From the NCBI GenBank assembly GCA_024734495.1, contig JALMQS010000891.1:310001-374000 (forward strand): DNA of 64,000 bases. Reading direction: 5' to 3'. The notes beneath the pieces were generated by a model. The model was given only the letters and a program-made list of their open reading frames with translations, was not told the origin of the DNA and searched no databases. This DNA comes from Forficula auricularia (Eukaryota; Arthropoda; Insecta; Dermaptera; Forficulidae). The translations under genes and the position numbers were made by a program. Shown piece after piece: positions 21,372-33,533 of this stretch. Each line of letters starts with the position of its first letter. Within the stretch, counting starts at the first letter, position 1.

Positions 21372-21471
21372 NNNNNNNNNNNNNNNNNNNNNNNNNNNNN
21401 NNNNNNNNNNNNNNNNNNNNNNNNNNNNNNNNNNNNNNNNNNNNNNNNNNNNNNNNNNNNNNNNNNNNNNN
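21372..21471. other. Assembly gap of exactly 100 N
   Basis: A run of 100 N, the conventional placeholder for unknown length. The sequence after it restarts the 9-kb block seen from 12124. Confidence 0.99.
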
Positions 21472-21586
21472 CTCAATTAATCATGCTGTAATATTCACTG
21501 TGAAGAAAAATCTAATTTGGGAATGTGAAACGGGCGTATATCATTGCCCCGAATGAATCTTTTAGCAGAGTTCGTCATGAGAGTTT

Positions 21587-22130
21587 ACGCTTTTCTTGGT
21601 TCGAAATTAAAAATCTCCCAAAAGCCACTCATGGTGCCCGACATCAATTATCACAAAGAGATCCTTCTTACCAGAAAAATACAAAAAGGTTGTCTTTGAT
21701 GCTATCCAGAGAAAGGCCTACTTTGCGCACTCGGAAAACTTAATACTAGCCATGCTGCAGGATGAAAGGCAACATATTCGTGAACTCGGACTGCGACGGA
21801 TAATTAAGGCTAGAGGCAGCATTCAGACCAGTGGTAAACACCCGTTTCACATTCCTAAATTAGATTTTTCTTCACAGGAATATTCATGAGCAGGCAGCCA
21901 CTCTACTGCTATCCGAATCAAACTTGCATGAAATCATCAAACCTGGCTTCAAAATGAATATCGCCAAGTTTCCTTGTCATTCACAGGCCGTTGAAAGACA
22001 TATTAAACTAGTTACTGAAGCTTCAGCAACTGTTTGTAGCCAGGAAACCAGAGATGGTTTTATTAGAACCCAGATTCAGTCCAGGAAGGAAATTCCGAAA
22101 TTCGAGTCTAAACAACAGTTCTTCAAGTGA
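21587..22130 (+). pseudogene. Mobile-element protein remnant (copy 2)
   Basis: Second copy of the 12240-12783 fragments, with NIAKFPCHSQAVERHIKLV preserved at about 21955-22015. Same stops and frame breaks as copy 1, so the decay predates the duplication. Confidence 0.5.
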
Positions 22131-24556
22131 ATTGTACAACCTCAAGATGACTTCTGAAAAATCCAAGATTTTGTTATATTGTTTGTTATGTTCATTTACA
22201 ACTATTGTAATATCAGGAGAAATAAAAAAAATTAAAATCTTGCTTTTTCACTCCACCACTACTGTACACAATATGGTTGAAACTTTAAATAAAATGTGCA
22301 ACCTCAAGACATTTGAATTTTGGCTCAAAATTTTTAGAGAATAGTTTTGAGCCCCATAGGCAACCATTAAGAGGTCAGGCATATCAAAATTCAAAAAATT
22401 TTGTTTTTCACTCCAATCTATTCTGCATACGATTCTAAATCTGCAAGTCTCGACCATTAGCATTTTTGATTAGGCTGAATTTTGTCTTCATAGCTTCCCT
22501 AATAAATTTATTTGTGAAAAAATCAATCGATAAATGTTTCTTTCTTTCAAAGATTTATGGTAAGTTTTTATTTTATTTTTTTAACATACCTAATAGATTA
22601 TATAATTTATAATTTTGTTTTTAATTTTTATGAAAAAACTAATCAAGCAATTTTAATACTATTATCATAGTAGGCAGGTGATTTTTTTCCATTTTTTAAA
22701 TTGTTCAATTTATTCAATAAAATTCAAAAATCCTTTATATTATTTTTTAAAATGTCCCTCGTATAGAAATTTAATAAAGAAAACAATTATCCCGAGCTGT
22801 ATTTCCAAGGTGATAAAAATTTTAAAAATGTAAAAAATAATATACTTATTGCTTTTATGGGAACTTAAAAAAAGTCTGATAATCTTTAAAACAATTCGGA
22901 ATTTTAGGATTATAGACATTTTATACATTTTTAATTATATTAAATAATAAAAAATGTAATAAATTAAAAAAAAGTTTCTAGCGATGAAACTAGTTTAAAA
23001 ATTTATGAAATACACTGCCGGCCAAAAAACGTAACACTTAGGGCCAGTTGTATGTCGGTTGGTAAACTCTTTTTAAACGTTGACAAAGGGTAAAACCTTA
23101 GAATTCACTTTGTGCCGGGTGGGACGGCCAATCAGATGACAGCCACTTTCATCTGATTGGTCGTCCCACCCGGCACAAAGTGAATTCTAAGGTTTTACCC
23201 TTTGTCAACGTTTAAAAAGGTTTACCAACCGACTTAGAACTGGCCCTTAGATTTTTTTAAATAGTTAATAAAATGTATTTTTAATGTAATGAAATTGAAT
23301 AAACTTTTAATATGATATATTTTTAAGCTCTCTTAAAAAGTATAACATAAATTTTAAAAATTTTATTTAAAAATTACTATTTAAGGTAGTTGTTTCGCGA
23401 GAATACTAGCAAAAAGTTTATGCTAGAGTATATAGAACAGACAATAAGAATTCATAAGCTCAAAACTTTTTGCTGTTTATGTACCGATTCTAGCCAATCC
23501 CGTGCTCGTTTGACAAATTTGGCACCATTGTAAGAGATTGAATATTTTTATATTAAAATGACAGATAAAATACATTTTAAATTTCTATAAAAATCGTTTT
23601 GTCATTTTTTAACAAATGTAATCAACGCCTACGTTACACTTTATGATAATTATAATTTTGAAAAAATCTAGCGCATGCGCGCTTTATACATCTTTCACTG
23701 GTTAAATAAATCCGCTGTTGCCAAATTGTTTTTAGTGTAAATTTTTTTATACATTTTTCATTATTTATTCATTATTATCTCAGAAACTGTGTTGTAACTA
23801 TGAATCAAAATTGTCTTAAAATATGTATTGGTTATTGTTCAATGTTGGTTTAGTTTTTTATAAAAATGCTAAGAAGGGTTTGTTAATTATAATTAAATAT
23901 GTATGTACATTTGCAATGTTAAAGAGCCTGAAAAACTCGATTTTTGAAATTTAATATCTCCGGAACTGTATTGTTCATAAATTTCGTTTTGCCACCAATC
24001 GATGCAGAAGTATTTAAATAATAATCTATCTAAATTTCAAAAAAATCCTAAGAAAACCCATTTGGCGGAACAACTACCTTAAATGAAATAAAAGCGGATA
24101 ATTTGATATTTTTCGATTTTTGATGAAATCTAATATCTTTATTATAATCATTCAATCACTGTTTTTCTTTTAATAATTAGTAGAGATTGTGGTGTTGGTG
24201 CAAAGTGAAACATCTTTAATAAAGATAAGAGTAAATAAATATTAAATTTAATATTCATTTACTATGAGTTAAGGATTCTTGGTCACTTGTTTCACATTAA
24301 AATTAAAAAATTAAAAGATGTAAAATTTTTTTTCAATATATATAGTATATATTTCGGGCTATCCATCTTCAGGAAATATCAGCTGATATTTTCTGTACTT
24401 CCTGAAGATGGATTCATAGCCCGAAATATATATAACTTTTAAGGAGTTCGGTGTTGGTTCTAGGTGAAAACATTTTAATATAATAATAAAACTTGAGTAA
24501 GATACGAGGTAGGTTTCACAAAAAAAAGAAATAAAACAAAATTGAGTTTTGAATTC

Positions 24557-24586
24557 GATATATTTCGGGGGTTAGCCCATCATCAG
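24557..24586 (-). ncRNA. Hammerhead ribozyme core, family B
   Basis: Intact core in the copy-2 nest: CTGATGA, TGGGCTAACCCCC, GAA, ATATAT, C17. Confidence 0.78.
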
Positions 24587-24840
24587 GAGTCTAAGAAAAC
24601 TGATTATATATTGGAAAAATAATATATATAAATAATATAAATATATCGAATTCAAAACTCAAATTTGTTTTATTTCTTTTTTTGTGAAACCTACCTCGTA
24701 TCTTACTCAAGTTTTATTATTATATCGAAATATATATATTATATATTGAAAAAATTGTTTACATCTTTTTATTTTTTAATTTTAATGTGAAACAAGTGAC
24801 CAAGAATCCTTAACTCATAGTAAATGAATATTAAATATAA

Positions 24841-26640
24841 TGTAATGAAATGAGTATCTATTTGAGAAGGAAGGATTGAAGTTCCTTCTCAAAATCAACT
24901 TGTGATATAAATCAATAATACTATTATTTATGAATTTGGGTCATTTATCTAAGATTTTGATAGATATGTTTATATTGCATGTAGGAGGGTTTTGTCCCCT
25001 CGGGAGTCAACCTAAGCACTAGTACGCTTCCGGGCAACTAGTCCAGACCCTTGAGACACTTACCTCCAAACATGCAACATATAACGAAAGCCACTGATTT
25101 TCACTCCATTCAACTCGATGAATAGTAAAATTAATAGCTGAACTGAAATTCAGCACCGGACTATGCATAGGCAAATATTTGTAATGAAATGAAATATCTA
25201 TTTGAGAAAGAAAGATTGAAATTCTCTCAAAATCAACTTGTGATATAAATCAATAATACTATTATTTATGAATTTAGGTCATTTATCTAAGATTTTAATA
25301 GATATGTTTATATTGCAGGAAACCGTAGCGACTAGCGCGCGCGTCGGGCAATAGCTCAGACCCAAACATGCAACATAAAACGAAAAGCCACTGATTTTCA
25401 CTCCATTCAACTCGATTGGAATAGTGAAATTAATGCTTAACTGAAATACAGATTCAGCACGACCAAGTGCATAGGCAAATATTTGTACCCATTTCGACGG
25501 AAAATGAAAGCTCTTCAAAATCAACTTGCGATATAAATCAATAATACTATTATTTATGATTTAGGTCATTTATCTAAGATTTTGCTAGATAGCTATATTG
25601 CATGTAGGAGGGTCCTGAGCCGAACTCGAGCACTTTGGCTCCATTAGTCAGACTTGAGACAATCCAAACATGCATACGAATCATTTCACTCCATTCAACT
25701 CGATTGGAATAGCAAAATTAATGCGTAACTGAAATAAGACTATTCCAATCGAGTTGGAATGGAGTGAAAATCAGTGGCTTTCGTTATATGTTGCATGTTT
25801 GGAGGTAAGTGTCTCAAGGGTCTGGACTAGTTGCCCGGAAAGCGTACTAGTGCTTGGGTTCGACTCCCGAGGGGACAAAACCCTCCTACATGCAATATAA
25901 ACATATCTATTAAAATCTTAGATAAATGACCTAAATTCATAAATAATAGTATTATTGATTTATATCACAAGTTGATTTTGAGAAGGAATTTCAATCTTTC
26001 TTTCTCAAATAGATACTCATTTCATTACAAATATTTGCCTATGCATTGGTCCGGTGCTGAATCTTTATTTCAGTTAAGCATTAATTTTTACTATTCCAAT
26101 CGAGTTGAATGGAGTGAAAATCAGTGGCTTTCGTTATATGTTGCATGTTTGGAGGTAAGTGTCTCAAGGGTCTGGACTAGTTGCCCGGAAAGCGTACTAG
26201 TGCTTGGGTTCGACTCCCGAGGGACAAAACCCTCCTACATGCAATATAAACATATCTATTAAAATCTTAGATAAATGACCTAAATTCATAAATAATAGTA
26301 TTATTGATTTATATCACAAGTTGATTTTGAGAAGGAATTTCAATCTTTCTTTCTCAAATAGATACTCATTTCATTACAAATATTTGCCTATGCATTGGTC
26401 CGGTGCTGAATCTTTATTTCAGTTAAGCATTAATTTTTACTATTCCAATCGAGTTGAATGGAGTGAAAATCAGTGGCTTTCGTTATATGTTGCATGTTTG
26501 GAGGTAAGTGTCTCAAGGGTCTGGACTAGTTGCCCGGAAAGCGTACTAGTGCTTGGGTTCGACTCCCGAGGGGACAAAACCCTCCTACATGCAATATAAA
26601 CATATCTATTAAAATCTTAGATAAATGACCTAAATTCATA
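24841..26640. repeat. 349-bp tandem array with inverted halves (copy 2)
   Basis: Minus units at 24841-25738 are increasingly degraded (missing segments in each), then plus units from 25740 are clean and match copy 1. The 16.3-kb hairpin spacer of copy 1 is absent. Confidence 0.7.
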
Positions 26641-27009
26641 AATAATAATTAAATATAATATTTATTTACTCTTATGTTTTTCTTTTGATAATATGCTTGA
26701 AATGCATTGAGTGGCTTTTCGATTAAACATATCAACATTATGCCGTTTAGAATTACAGATTCTGCGAAAGCCGTTGCGTTAATCGAGCATGGACGCAGCA
26801 GCTACAGTACCTAGCCAATGTCGTTGGTACGACACCAACAAGTGTTAAACACTTATTAACAAAGGTTAAACATATATCATATTAAAAGTTTATTCAATTT
26901 CATTCCATTAAAGATACATTTCATTAGTTTTTTTCATCTAATTGTTACGTTTTTTGGCCGGCAGTGTAAGTAGATTACTTACATATCTATACTACAGGTT
27001 GTTCTCTTC

Positions 27010-27475
27010 AGTTGAAAGAATAAATATTTTTATTTTAGGTTAAAAATAAAATAAAATGAGAATCTTCTGTTTTTTAAATAAAATAATTTTTAATTATTTC
27101 TAGAGACTATAGCTGAAGGCATGTTCATCATCAGTCTATCACAAATATTTCAAATTAGTTACAAATTAAGATTTATACATAGAAAATTTTGAAAAATATA
27201 TAATGTCTTTTTCTTCATGTTTCTTCTTGGGAGATTAGAATATATTCTAATCTCCCAAGAAGAAACATGAAGAAAAAGACATTATATATTTTTCAAAATT
27301 TTCTATGTATAAATCTTAATTTGTAACTAATTTGAAATATTTGTGATAGACTGATGATGAAGGCAATGCCTTCGAAACTATAGTCTCTAGAAATAATTAA
27401 AAATTATTTTATTTAAAAAACAGAAGACTCTCTCATTTTATTTTATTTTTAACCTAAAATAAAAACAATTCTGTT
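27010..27475. mobile_element. Hammerhead foldback family K (copy 2)
   Basis: Same structure as 17826-18282. The left hammerhead is again damaged (AGACTATAGCTGAAGGCATG), the right intact at 27351-27385. Confidence 0.8.
27351..27385 (+). ncRNA. Hammerhead ribozyme core, family K
   Basis: Identical core to 18155-18189. Confidence 0.85.
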
Positions 27476-28441
27476 ACCATCGACAGTGAAATCTTTTATT
27501 CAACTAATAAATATTTTTATGTTTTCAGTTACTGTTTATAGTACCTATATATTATTAGATCCATGAAATACCCGTTTCACAATTAAGTTGCATAAAAATT
27601 TAGCTTCTTTTAGAAAGAAAATGTTCAGTTCTTGAGAGCAATATGGAGTAAGCTGTTAAAATAGTCCATCAACTTATTAGATTGAAAAAAACAAAATTTT
27701 AAAACCGGTATATAAGCTTATATAGTAAATAAATACAAATCTTAAACAATCTTAAAAAGTTTATTTAATATCTAAACGTTTTGATAGAATTTCTTACTTT
27801 ATCAATGAAATTTGAAAAAAAAAAATAGTTGCTTTAAGGTAGTTGTTCCGCCAAATGGGTTTTCTTAGGATTTTTTTGAAATTTATGACAGATTATTATT
27901 TAAATACTTCTGCATCGATTGGTGGCAAAACGAAATTTATGAACAATACAGTTCCGGAGATATTAAATTTCAAAAATCGAGTTTTTCAGGCTCTTTAACA
28001 TTGCACTATACGGGATATTGGAAAATTTACATACATATTTAATTATAATTAAGAAACTCTTCTTACCATTTTTATAAAAAACTAAACCAACATTAAACAA
28101 TAACCAATACATATTTTAAGAGAATTTTGATTTATAGTTACAACACAGTTTCTGAGATAATAATGAATAAATAATGAAAATATAAAAAAAAATTTAGACC
28201 AAAAACAATTTGGCTATCTATTTTATTATTAATTGATTGAGAGCCTAAATTAGTGTTGTTATATAAAGCAGGAGTAATTCCATATGATCTAAGAGTAGAA
28301 GATAATGGAGAGTGATTAGAAATGAAGGGGAATCTTTTAAATGTTTGTTCAGTTCCATAGTGTTATATAATAACAAAACTTGAGTAAGATACGAGGTAGG
28401 TTTCACAAAAAAGAAATAAAACAAAATTGAGTTTTGAATTC

Positions 28442-28471
28442 GATATATTTCGGGGGTTAGCCCATCATCAG
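28442..28471 (-). ncRNA. Hammerhead ribozyme core, family B
   Basis: CTGATGA, TGGGCTAACCCCC, GAA, ATATAT, C17. Confidence 0.78.
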
Positions 28472-28560
28472 GAGTCTAAGAAAACTGATTATATATTGGA
28501 AAAATAGTTTTACAAGTAACAATTTTTATTAGATAAGAAAGTAACTGTTTTCTGTTGCTC

Positions 28561-28597
28561 CTGAAGATGGGTTAGCCACCCGAAATATATATATATC
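28561..28597 (+). ncRNA. Hammerhead ribozyme core, family C
   Basis: CTGAAGA, TGGGTTAGCCACCC, GAA, 12-nt alternating AT, C17; stem I starts CTC/GAG. Confidence 0.82.
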
Positions 28598-29194
28598 GAG
28601 ATTAAAGTCTCTCCAAAAAATAAATTCGTTTTAGTTTTATATCTTAATGTGAAACCTACCAAATAATTTTAAAAAATGTTTCACCAAGTACCAACACCAA
28701 ATTCCTTAAAAACTAATTTTAGTATTAGTGGAATGATTAGACGAGAGAAAGGAATGATATTGTCAATGAAAGGTTTTCTAAATACTTGCTAATTTAATTT
28801 TTGATGTGAGATAGTTATTTAGAGGCCCAGAAAAGTTTTTTCTCATTATTTTATATTTACACCACTTCTATCCCCAAAAAAACTTTTACCTGTACACATA
28901 TTTCTAATTTTGTATTCAGTTTTTTATCTTAACTCCTGATGATGGGCTCGTAACCTGGAATAAATATATCGAGATAAAACTGAAAACATATGTAATTTTT
29001 TGTGAAACCTACCTTACAATTTTACTTACTTTTATTATGTAAAAATGAAAAAAATAGTTTCTTTAAAAAATGAACACATAAATATAATTAAATATAAAGT
29101 TTTTGAGCCGAGAGTAGCAGAATTTTTATATATTGAAGGAGACAATAAAAGAGTGTGTCTTTCTGGAATTATAAATTTTATTTATTTATAACGA

Positions 29195-29229
29195 GACTAT
29201 AGTTTCGAGGGCTTTGCCCTCTTCATCAG
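29195..29229 (-). ncRNA. Hammerhead ribozyme core, family F (left)
   Basis: Identical core to 20000-20034. Confidence 0.85.
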
Positions 29230-29304
29230 TCTATTACAATGGATCCACAGGAATTAATTTATGAATCTTTCATAAATTAACTCCTGTGAATCGATTGTAA
29301 TAGA

Positions 29305-29339
29305 CTGATGAAGAGGGCAAAGCCCTCGAAACTATAGTC
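29305..29339 (+). ncRNA. Hammerhead ribozyme core, family F (right)
   Basis: Identical core to 20111-20145. Confidence 0.85.
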
Positions 29340-29571
29340 TCGTTATAAATAAATAAAATTTATAATTCCAGCAGAAGACACACTCTTTTATTGTCTCCTT
29401 CAATAAATATAATTGATAGTTGATTTATATTCATTCCTTAAAATAACTATTTTTACAAATTTCTTATAATAAAGCGAGAAATTATACTGAAAAGTTTGGA
29501 TTTTAAACGTTTTAACGTTTTAAGATTGTTTTTTTTTTTATAAAAAAAGATTTGTATTTATTTATATATTA

Positions 29572-30284
29572 CACTGTTCGACAAAAAATTTTTCCCGTAA
29601 ACCCAGTAGTTTTATTTATATGCTGATTATCATGCAATTTCCCGATTTTTTACAACACGTTAGAATTTTGAGATATTATCGGTCAAAATGACCAAAAATG
29701 CCATTTTGACCTATTTTCGAGTCCCATTAAATATTAAACAGCAATATTTGAAATCCAAATATTTTGTTGACATAAACGAAAACAGCTTCTCTTTGATTTT
29801 CAAATTACCACTTGTTTTTAGCTCAATTAGAAGTCAAGTTATAACTAAAAAACTAAAACTACCTGATTATAAAGGATAAGAAACATAGATAAAAACATAA
29901 GGTCTTAGTTTTTTAGCTATAAACTAAGACCATGTTTTTATCTATGATGATTGTCCTTTATAATCACGTAGTTTTAGTTTTTTAATCATAACTCGAGTTC
30001 TAATTGAGCTAAAAACAAGTGGTAATTTGAAAATCAAAGAGGAAGCTGTTTTCTATTACATCAACAAAACATTTTGATTTCAAATATTGCTGTTTAATAC
30101 CTATTTAATGGGACTCAAAAATAGGTCAAAATGGCCTTTTCGTCATTTTGACCGGTAATATCTCAAAACTCTGACGTGTTATAAAAAATCGGGAAATTGC
30201 ATGATAATCAGTGTATAAAACTCTACTGGAACCCTGTGTTAGGTTTACGAGGAGAACTTTTTGTTTAATTTTTGTCGAGCAGTG
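29572..30284. mobile_element. Palindromic CACTGTTCGAC MITE (copy 2)
   Basis: Counterpart of 20388-21088 with the same TIRs. Confidence 0.8.
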
Positions 30285-30433
30285 TTATTATCATTTCCGT
30301 TCATAATCTGTATTAATTTGAATGATTGCAATGGGAAATAAGGACAAATTTTTTTTGTGATTTTTTTTATTTTTCAACTAGCGTTTGGTCGACTTTGTCG
30401 ATTTCTTCAGGGCTTCAAATAGTTACATCACAC

Positions 30434-30573
30434 CAAGGGGCGAACCGCGATTGGAATTAGGTGTACACCATCTTTGGAATTATTTTGGAATTCATTAGAT
30501 AATCTATTGTATTCTACTTTGAAATGAAAGTGGAAGTAGGTGTACACGATTTTAGGTCGCAGTTCACCCCTCG
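30434..30573. mobile_element. GAGGGGTGAACCGCGA MITE (copy 1)
   Basis: About 140 bp with near-perfect ends AGGGGCGAACCGCGA / GGTCGCAGTTCACCCCT and inner GTGTACAC motifs. Mutator-like by the 9-10 bp duplication seen at 56585. Confidence 0.8.
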
Positions 30574-30856
30574 CATCACACATTCGTCTAAAGTACATTA
30601 TTTTCTTTTATCTCAGCAACCATTATTGAAGACCTAAAAACTTAAAAATTCGGCACATTCACATTAAAGAGACAATAAATAGAATTATTATTTCTAAGAC
30701 TGTTTATCAAATATAATTGTTAGTAAAAAAAAAAAAAAAGGAAAATTGTTTATGCGAATGTGGGAATTTTTTTTTGAAATTTAAGTTTCTGATGGCCTTC
30801 AATGGTAACGGAGATAAGAAGAAAATAATATAGTTTAGATGAATGTGTGATGAAAC

Positions 30857-30985
30857 CGAGGGGTGAACCGCGATTGGAATTAGGCGAACACTGTCTTTGG
30901 AATTCATTAGATAATCTATTGTCATGTACTTGGAAATGAAAGTGCAAGTAGGTGTACACGATTTTAGGTCGCGTCTCACCCCTTG
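30857..30985. mobile_element. GAGGGGTGAACCGCGA MITE (copy 2)
   Basis: Same TIRs, with an inner deletion relative to copy 1. Confidence 0.78.
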
Positions 30986-31221
30986 GATGAAACTATTTGA
31001 AGCCCTGAAGAAGTAGACAAAACGTTGGTTGAAAAATAAAAAAAAATCACACAAAAAACTTGTACTTATTTCCTATTGTAAACTTTAAAATGTATTTATA
31101 TATACTTCCAATCTATATATTTATTTTGTCTAAGATTTAAAAAAAATTAATTGGGATGTTTGGAACTTTAGTGTGGAATTTTTGGGGGCTTCTTCAGGGC
31201 TTCAAATAGTTACATCACACC

Positions 31222-31360
31222 AAGGGGTGAACCGCGATTGGAATTAGGTGTACACCATCTTTGGAATTATTTTGGAATTCATTAGATAATCTATTGTATT
31301 CTACTTTGAAATGAAAGTGGAAGTAGGTGTACACGATTTTAGGTCGCAGTTCACCCCTCG
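31222..31360. mobile_element. GAGGGGTGAACCGCGA MITE (copy 3)
   Basis: Counterpart of copy 1 in the second unit of the direct duplication. Confidence 0.8.
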
Positions 31361-31701
31361 CATCAGACATTCGTCTAAAATACATTATTTTCTTTTATCT
31401 CCGCAACCATTATTGAAGACCTAAAAACTTAAAAATTCGGCACATTCACATTAAGAATTTTGCTGAAATTAAATTGAAAGTATCTTTTTGCCGAGAGTAG
31501 AATTTTTATAAATTGAAGGAGACAATAAATAGAATTATTATTTCCAAGACTGTTTATCAAATATAATTGTTAGTAAAAAAAAAAGGAAAATTGTTTATGC
31601 GAATGTGGGAATTTTTTTTTGAAATTTAAGTTTCTGATGGCCTTCAATGGTAACGGAGATAAGAAGAAAATAATATAGTTTAGATGAATGTGTGATGAAA
31701 C

Positions 31702-31830
31702 CGAGGGGTGAACCGCGATTGGAATTAGGTGAACACTGTCTTTGGAATTCATTAGATAATCTATTGTCATGTACTTGGAAATGAAAGTGGAAGTAGGTGT
31801 ACACGATTTTAGGTCGCGGCTCACCCCTCG
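31702..31830. mobile_element. GAGGGGTGAACCGCGA MITE (copy 4)
   Basis: Counterpart of copy 2, with ends GAGGGGTGAACCGCGA and CGCGGCTCACCCCTC. Confidence 0.8.
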
Positions 31831-32034
31831 GATGAAACAATTTGAGAGAAGTAGACAAAACGTTGGTTGAAAAATAAAAAAAATCACACACAAAACTTGT
31901 ACTTATTTCCTATTATAAACTTTCAAACTTATTTATATACTTCCACTCTATAAATTTATTTTGTCTAAGATTTAAAAAAAAATTAATTGGGATGTTTGGA
32001 ACTTGAGTGTGGAATTTTTGGGGGTATAAATATA

Positions 32035-33441
32035 CACTTGCGGAGAAAAAAAATCGAGCCACCTAGCACCTAGTCTTTATTTTCTAAAACTACTTATTTT
32101 AGGTTCTAGGCATCGGATTGGAATAAAAAAGGTCAAACTTAGGGAATTTATTACATTTCAATAAGAAATAAATTAAATTTAAAGTTTTTGTGTCGAGAGT
32201 AGCAGAATTTTTATATATTGAATGAGACAATAAAGAGTCTTCTGCTGGTCGTTATAAATAAATAAAATTTATAATTCCAGCAGATGACACACTCTTTTAT
32301 TGTCTCCTTCAAGAAATACATTGTTACATTTTGTATACACATTTGTTGATATATGGAAAAAATAAGAACATAAGCAAACTTTGTAATTTTAAGATGTTTA
32401 GAAATAAAGTGTGCCTAATGTTTAATTCTAAATTTCTGTATTAAATTAAATTAAATTAAATTTATTGAGAAAAATAAATGAAATTATTCTTTATTTTAAA
32501 ATTGCAAAGTTTGCTTATGTTGGTATTTTTTTCCATATATCAAAAAATGTGTATACAAAATGTAACAATTTATTTCTTTAGTTTGAATTTTTATTTAAAT
32601 CACACATGATTAATTTATAATTATTTATTGAAACAAATAATTACAATATGTTTCAATAAATAATTATAAATTAATCATGTATGATTTAAATAAAAATTCA
32701 AACTTTAATCATATTAATCACAAAAATAAAAGCTTCAACAGCTTCATTACTAATTTATTTCTTATTAAACTGTAATAAATTCCCTAAGTTAATTATACCT
32801 TTTTTATTCCAATCCGATGCCTAGAACCTGAAATAAGCCCAAGTTTTAGAAAAAGAGAGTAAAGTTAATTTACACATTAATATATCAAAGAATAATTAAC
32901 ACATTAACATGAGTTGTTTTTGATCGCGCTTTTATATTTATATTTATATATCTTGTTTAAAAAGCCCGATCAAAAACAATTCTCGTTAATGTGTTAATTA
33001 TTCTTTGATATATTAATGTGTAAATTAACTTTACTCTCTTAATATATCTTATATATCAAAGAATAATTAACACATTAACAAGAGTTGTTTTTGATCGCGC
33101 TTTTATATTTATATTTATATATCTTGTTTAAAAAGCCCGATCAAAAACAATTCTCGTTAATGTGTTAATTATTCTTTGATATATTAATGTGTAAATTAAC
33201 TTTAATCTCTTAATATATCTTATATATCAAAGAATAATTAACACATTAACAAGAGTTGTTTTTGATCGCGCTTTTATATTTATATATTTTGTTTAAAAAG
33301 CCCGATCAAAAACAATTCTCTTTAATCGTGTTAATTATTCTTTGATATATAATCAAAGAATAACTAACATCTTTTTTGTGAAACCTACCTCGCATCTTGC
33401 TCGTTTTAGAGTAGGTGGCTCGATTTTTTTGTCCTCAAGTG
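32035..33441. mobile_element. Mariner-like palindromic element with satellite core
   Basis: Ends CACTTGCGGAGAAAAAAAAT and ATTTTTTTGTCCTCAAGTG with adjoining GAGCCACCTA, flanked by TA. The arms share TAGGCATCGGATTGGAATAA and complement. No transposase. It contains a ribozyme-less family F remnant (32213-32315) and palindromic satellite units (32880-33360). Confidence 0.7.
32880..33360. repeat. Palindromic about 160-bp satellite, three units
   Basis: Each unit is a hairpin, AAGAATAATTAACACATTAA ... TTAATGTGTTAATTATTCTT, around TTTGATCGCGC/GCCCGATCAAA. The hairpin motif is also used in the elements at 36060, 39250 and 53645. Confidence 0.8.
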
Positions 33442-33488
33442 TATATATAGAAAAACAGAAGTATTTTTTTTTAAAATATGAAATAAGT

Positions 33489-33494
33489 TTTATT
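33489..33494 (-). promoter_or_regulatory. RpL7 poly(A) signal
   Basis: AATAAA on the minus strand about 40 nt after the stop (TTTATT at 33489-33494 on plus). An earlier one overlaps the first bases of the 3'UTR. Confidence 0.6.
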
Positions 33495-33533
33495 TAAATT
33501 ATAAGAATTATACATATCATAGATTTATTTCAT

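Larger units (their letters stand above)
24178..26676. mobile_element. Family A foldback with nested family B and array (copy 2)
   Basis: Counterpart of 14857-17491. Here the left antisense family A hammerhead (about 24346-24372) keeps GAAA and CTGAAGA, but stem II is shortened to GGATAGCCC. The right one (24402 onward) has a mismatched stem II. Confidence 0.75.
23013..26966 (+). mobile_element. Tc1-like element with nested insertions (copy 2)
   Basis: Same CACTGCCGGCC termini as copy 1; transposase N-terminal remnant at 26740-26875. Contents listed under the duplicated block. Confidence 0.85.
28370..28702. mobile_element. Chimeric B/C foldback (copy 2), both ribozymes intact
   Basis: Family B antisense core at 28442-28471 and family C sense core at 28561-28597 (GAA, 12-nt AT palindrome, C17). 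The right end has the full family C module, ending ACCAACACCAAATTCCTTAA. Confidence 0.82.
29125..29405. mobile_element. Hammerhead foldback family F (copy 2)
   Basis: Both hammerheads intact at 29195-29229 (minus) and 29305-29339 (plus). Same ends as 19941-20216. Confidence 0.85.
21472..30326. repeat. 9-kb duplicated block, copy 2
   Basis: Near-identical to 12124-21135. It contains, in order: mobile-element protein remnant (21587-22130), Tc1-like element (23013-26966) with GGGCC MITE (23041-23247), TTTAAGG element (23380-24083), family A/B nest (24178-26676), 349-bp array, family K, chimeric B/C, family L, family F and CACTGTTCGAC MITE. The minus-oriented array units (25190-25740) are much more damaged than in copy 1. 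Confidence 0.9.
30336..31925. repeat. Direct duplication of a family G fragment carrying MITEs
   Basis: About 780 bp from TTCTTCAGGGCTTCAAATAG (30401) is repeated from 31192. Family G arm pieces with damaged hammerheads lie at 30383-30410 (minus, GAAA changed to CAAA) and 31005 (plus, stem II lost). Each unit holds two GAGGGGTGAACCGCGA MITEs. The minus-strand ORFs here are incidental. Confidence 0.7.

Noticed and set aside
15531..26640. CRISPR array or direct-repeat/spacer system
   Set aside because: Units of 349 bp without variable spacers, in a eukaryotic genome with introns and transposons.
30707..31893. Minus-strand ORFs of 98-115 codons
   Set aside because: Cross MITE termini and family G arms; repeated only because the segment is duplicated.
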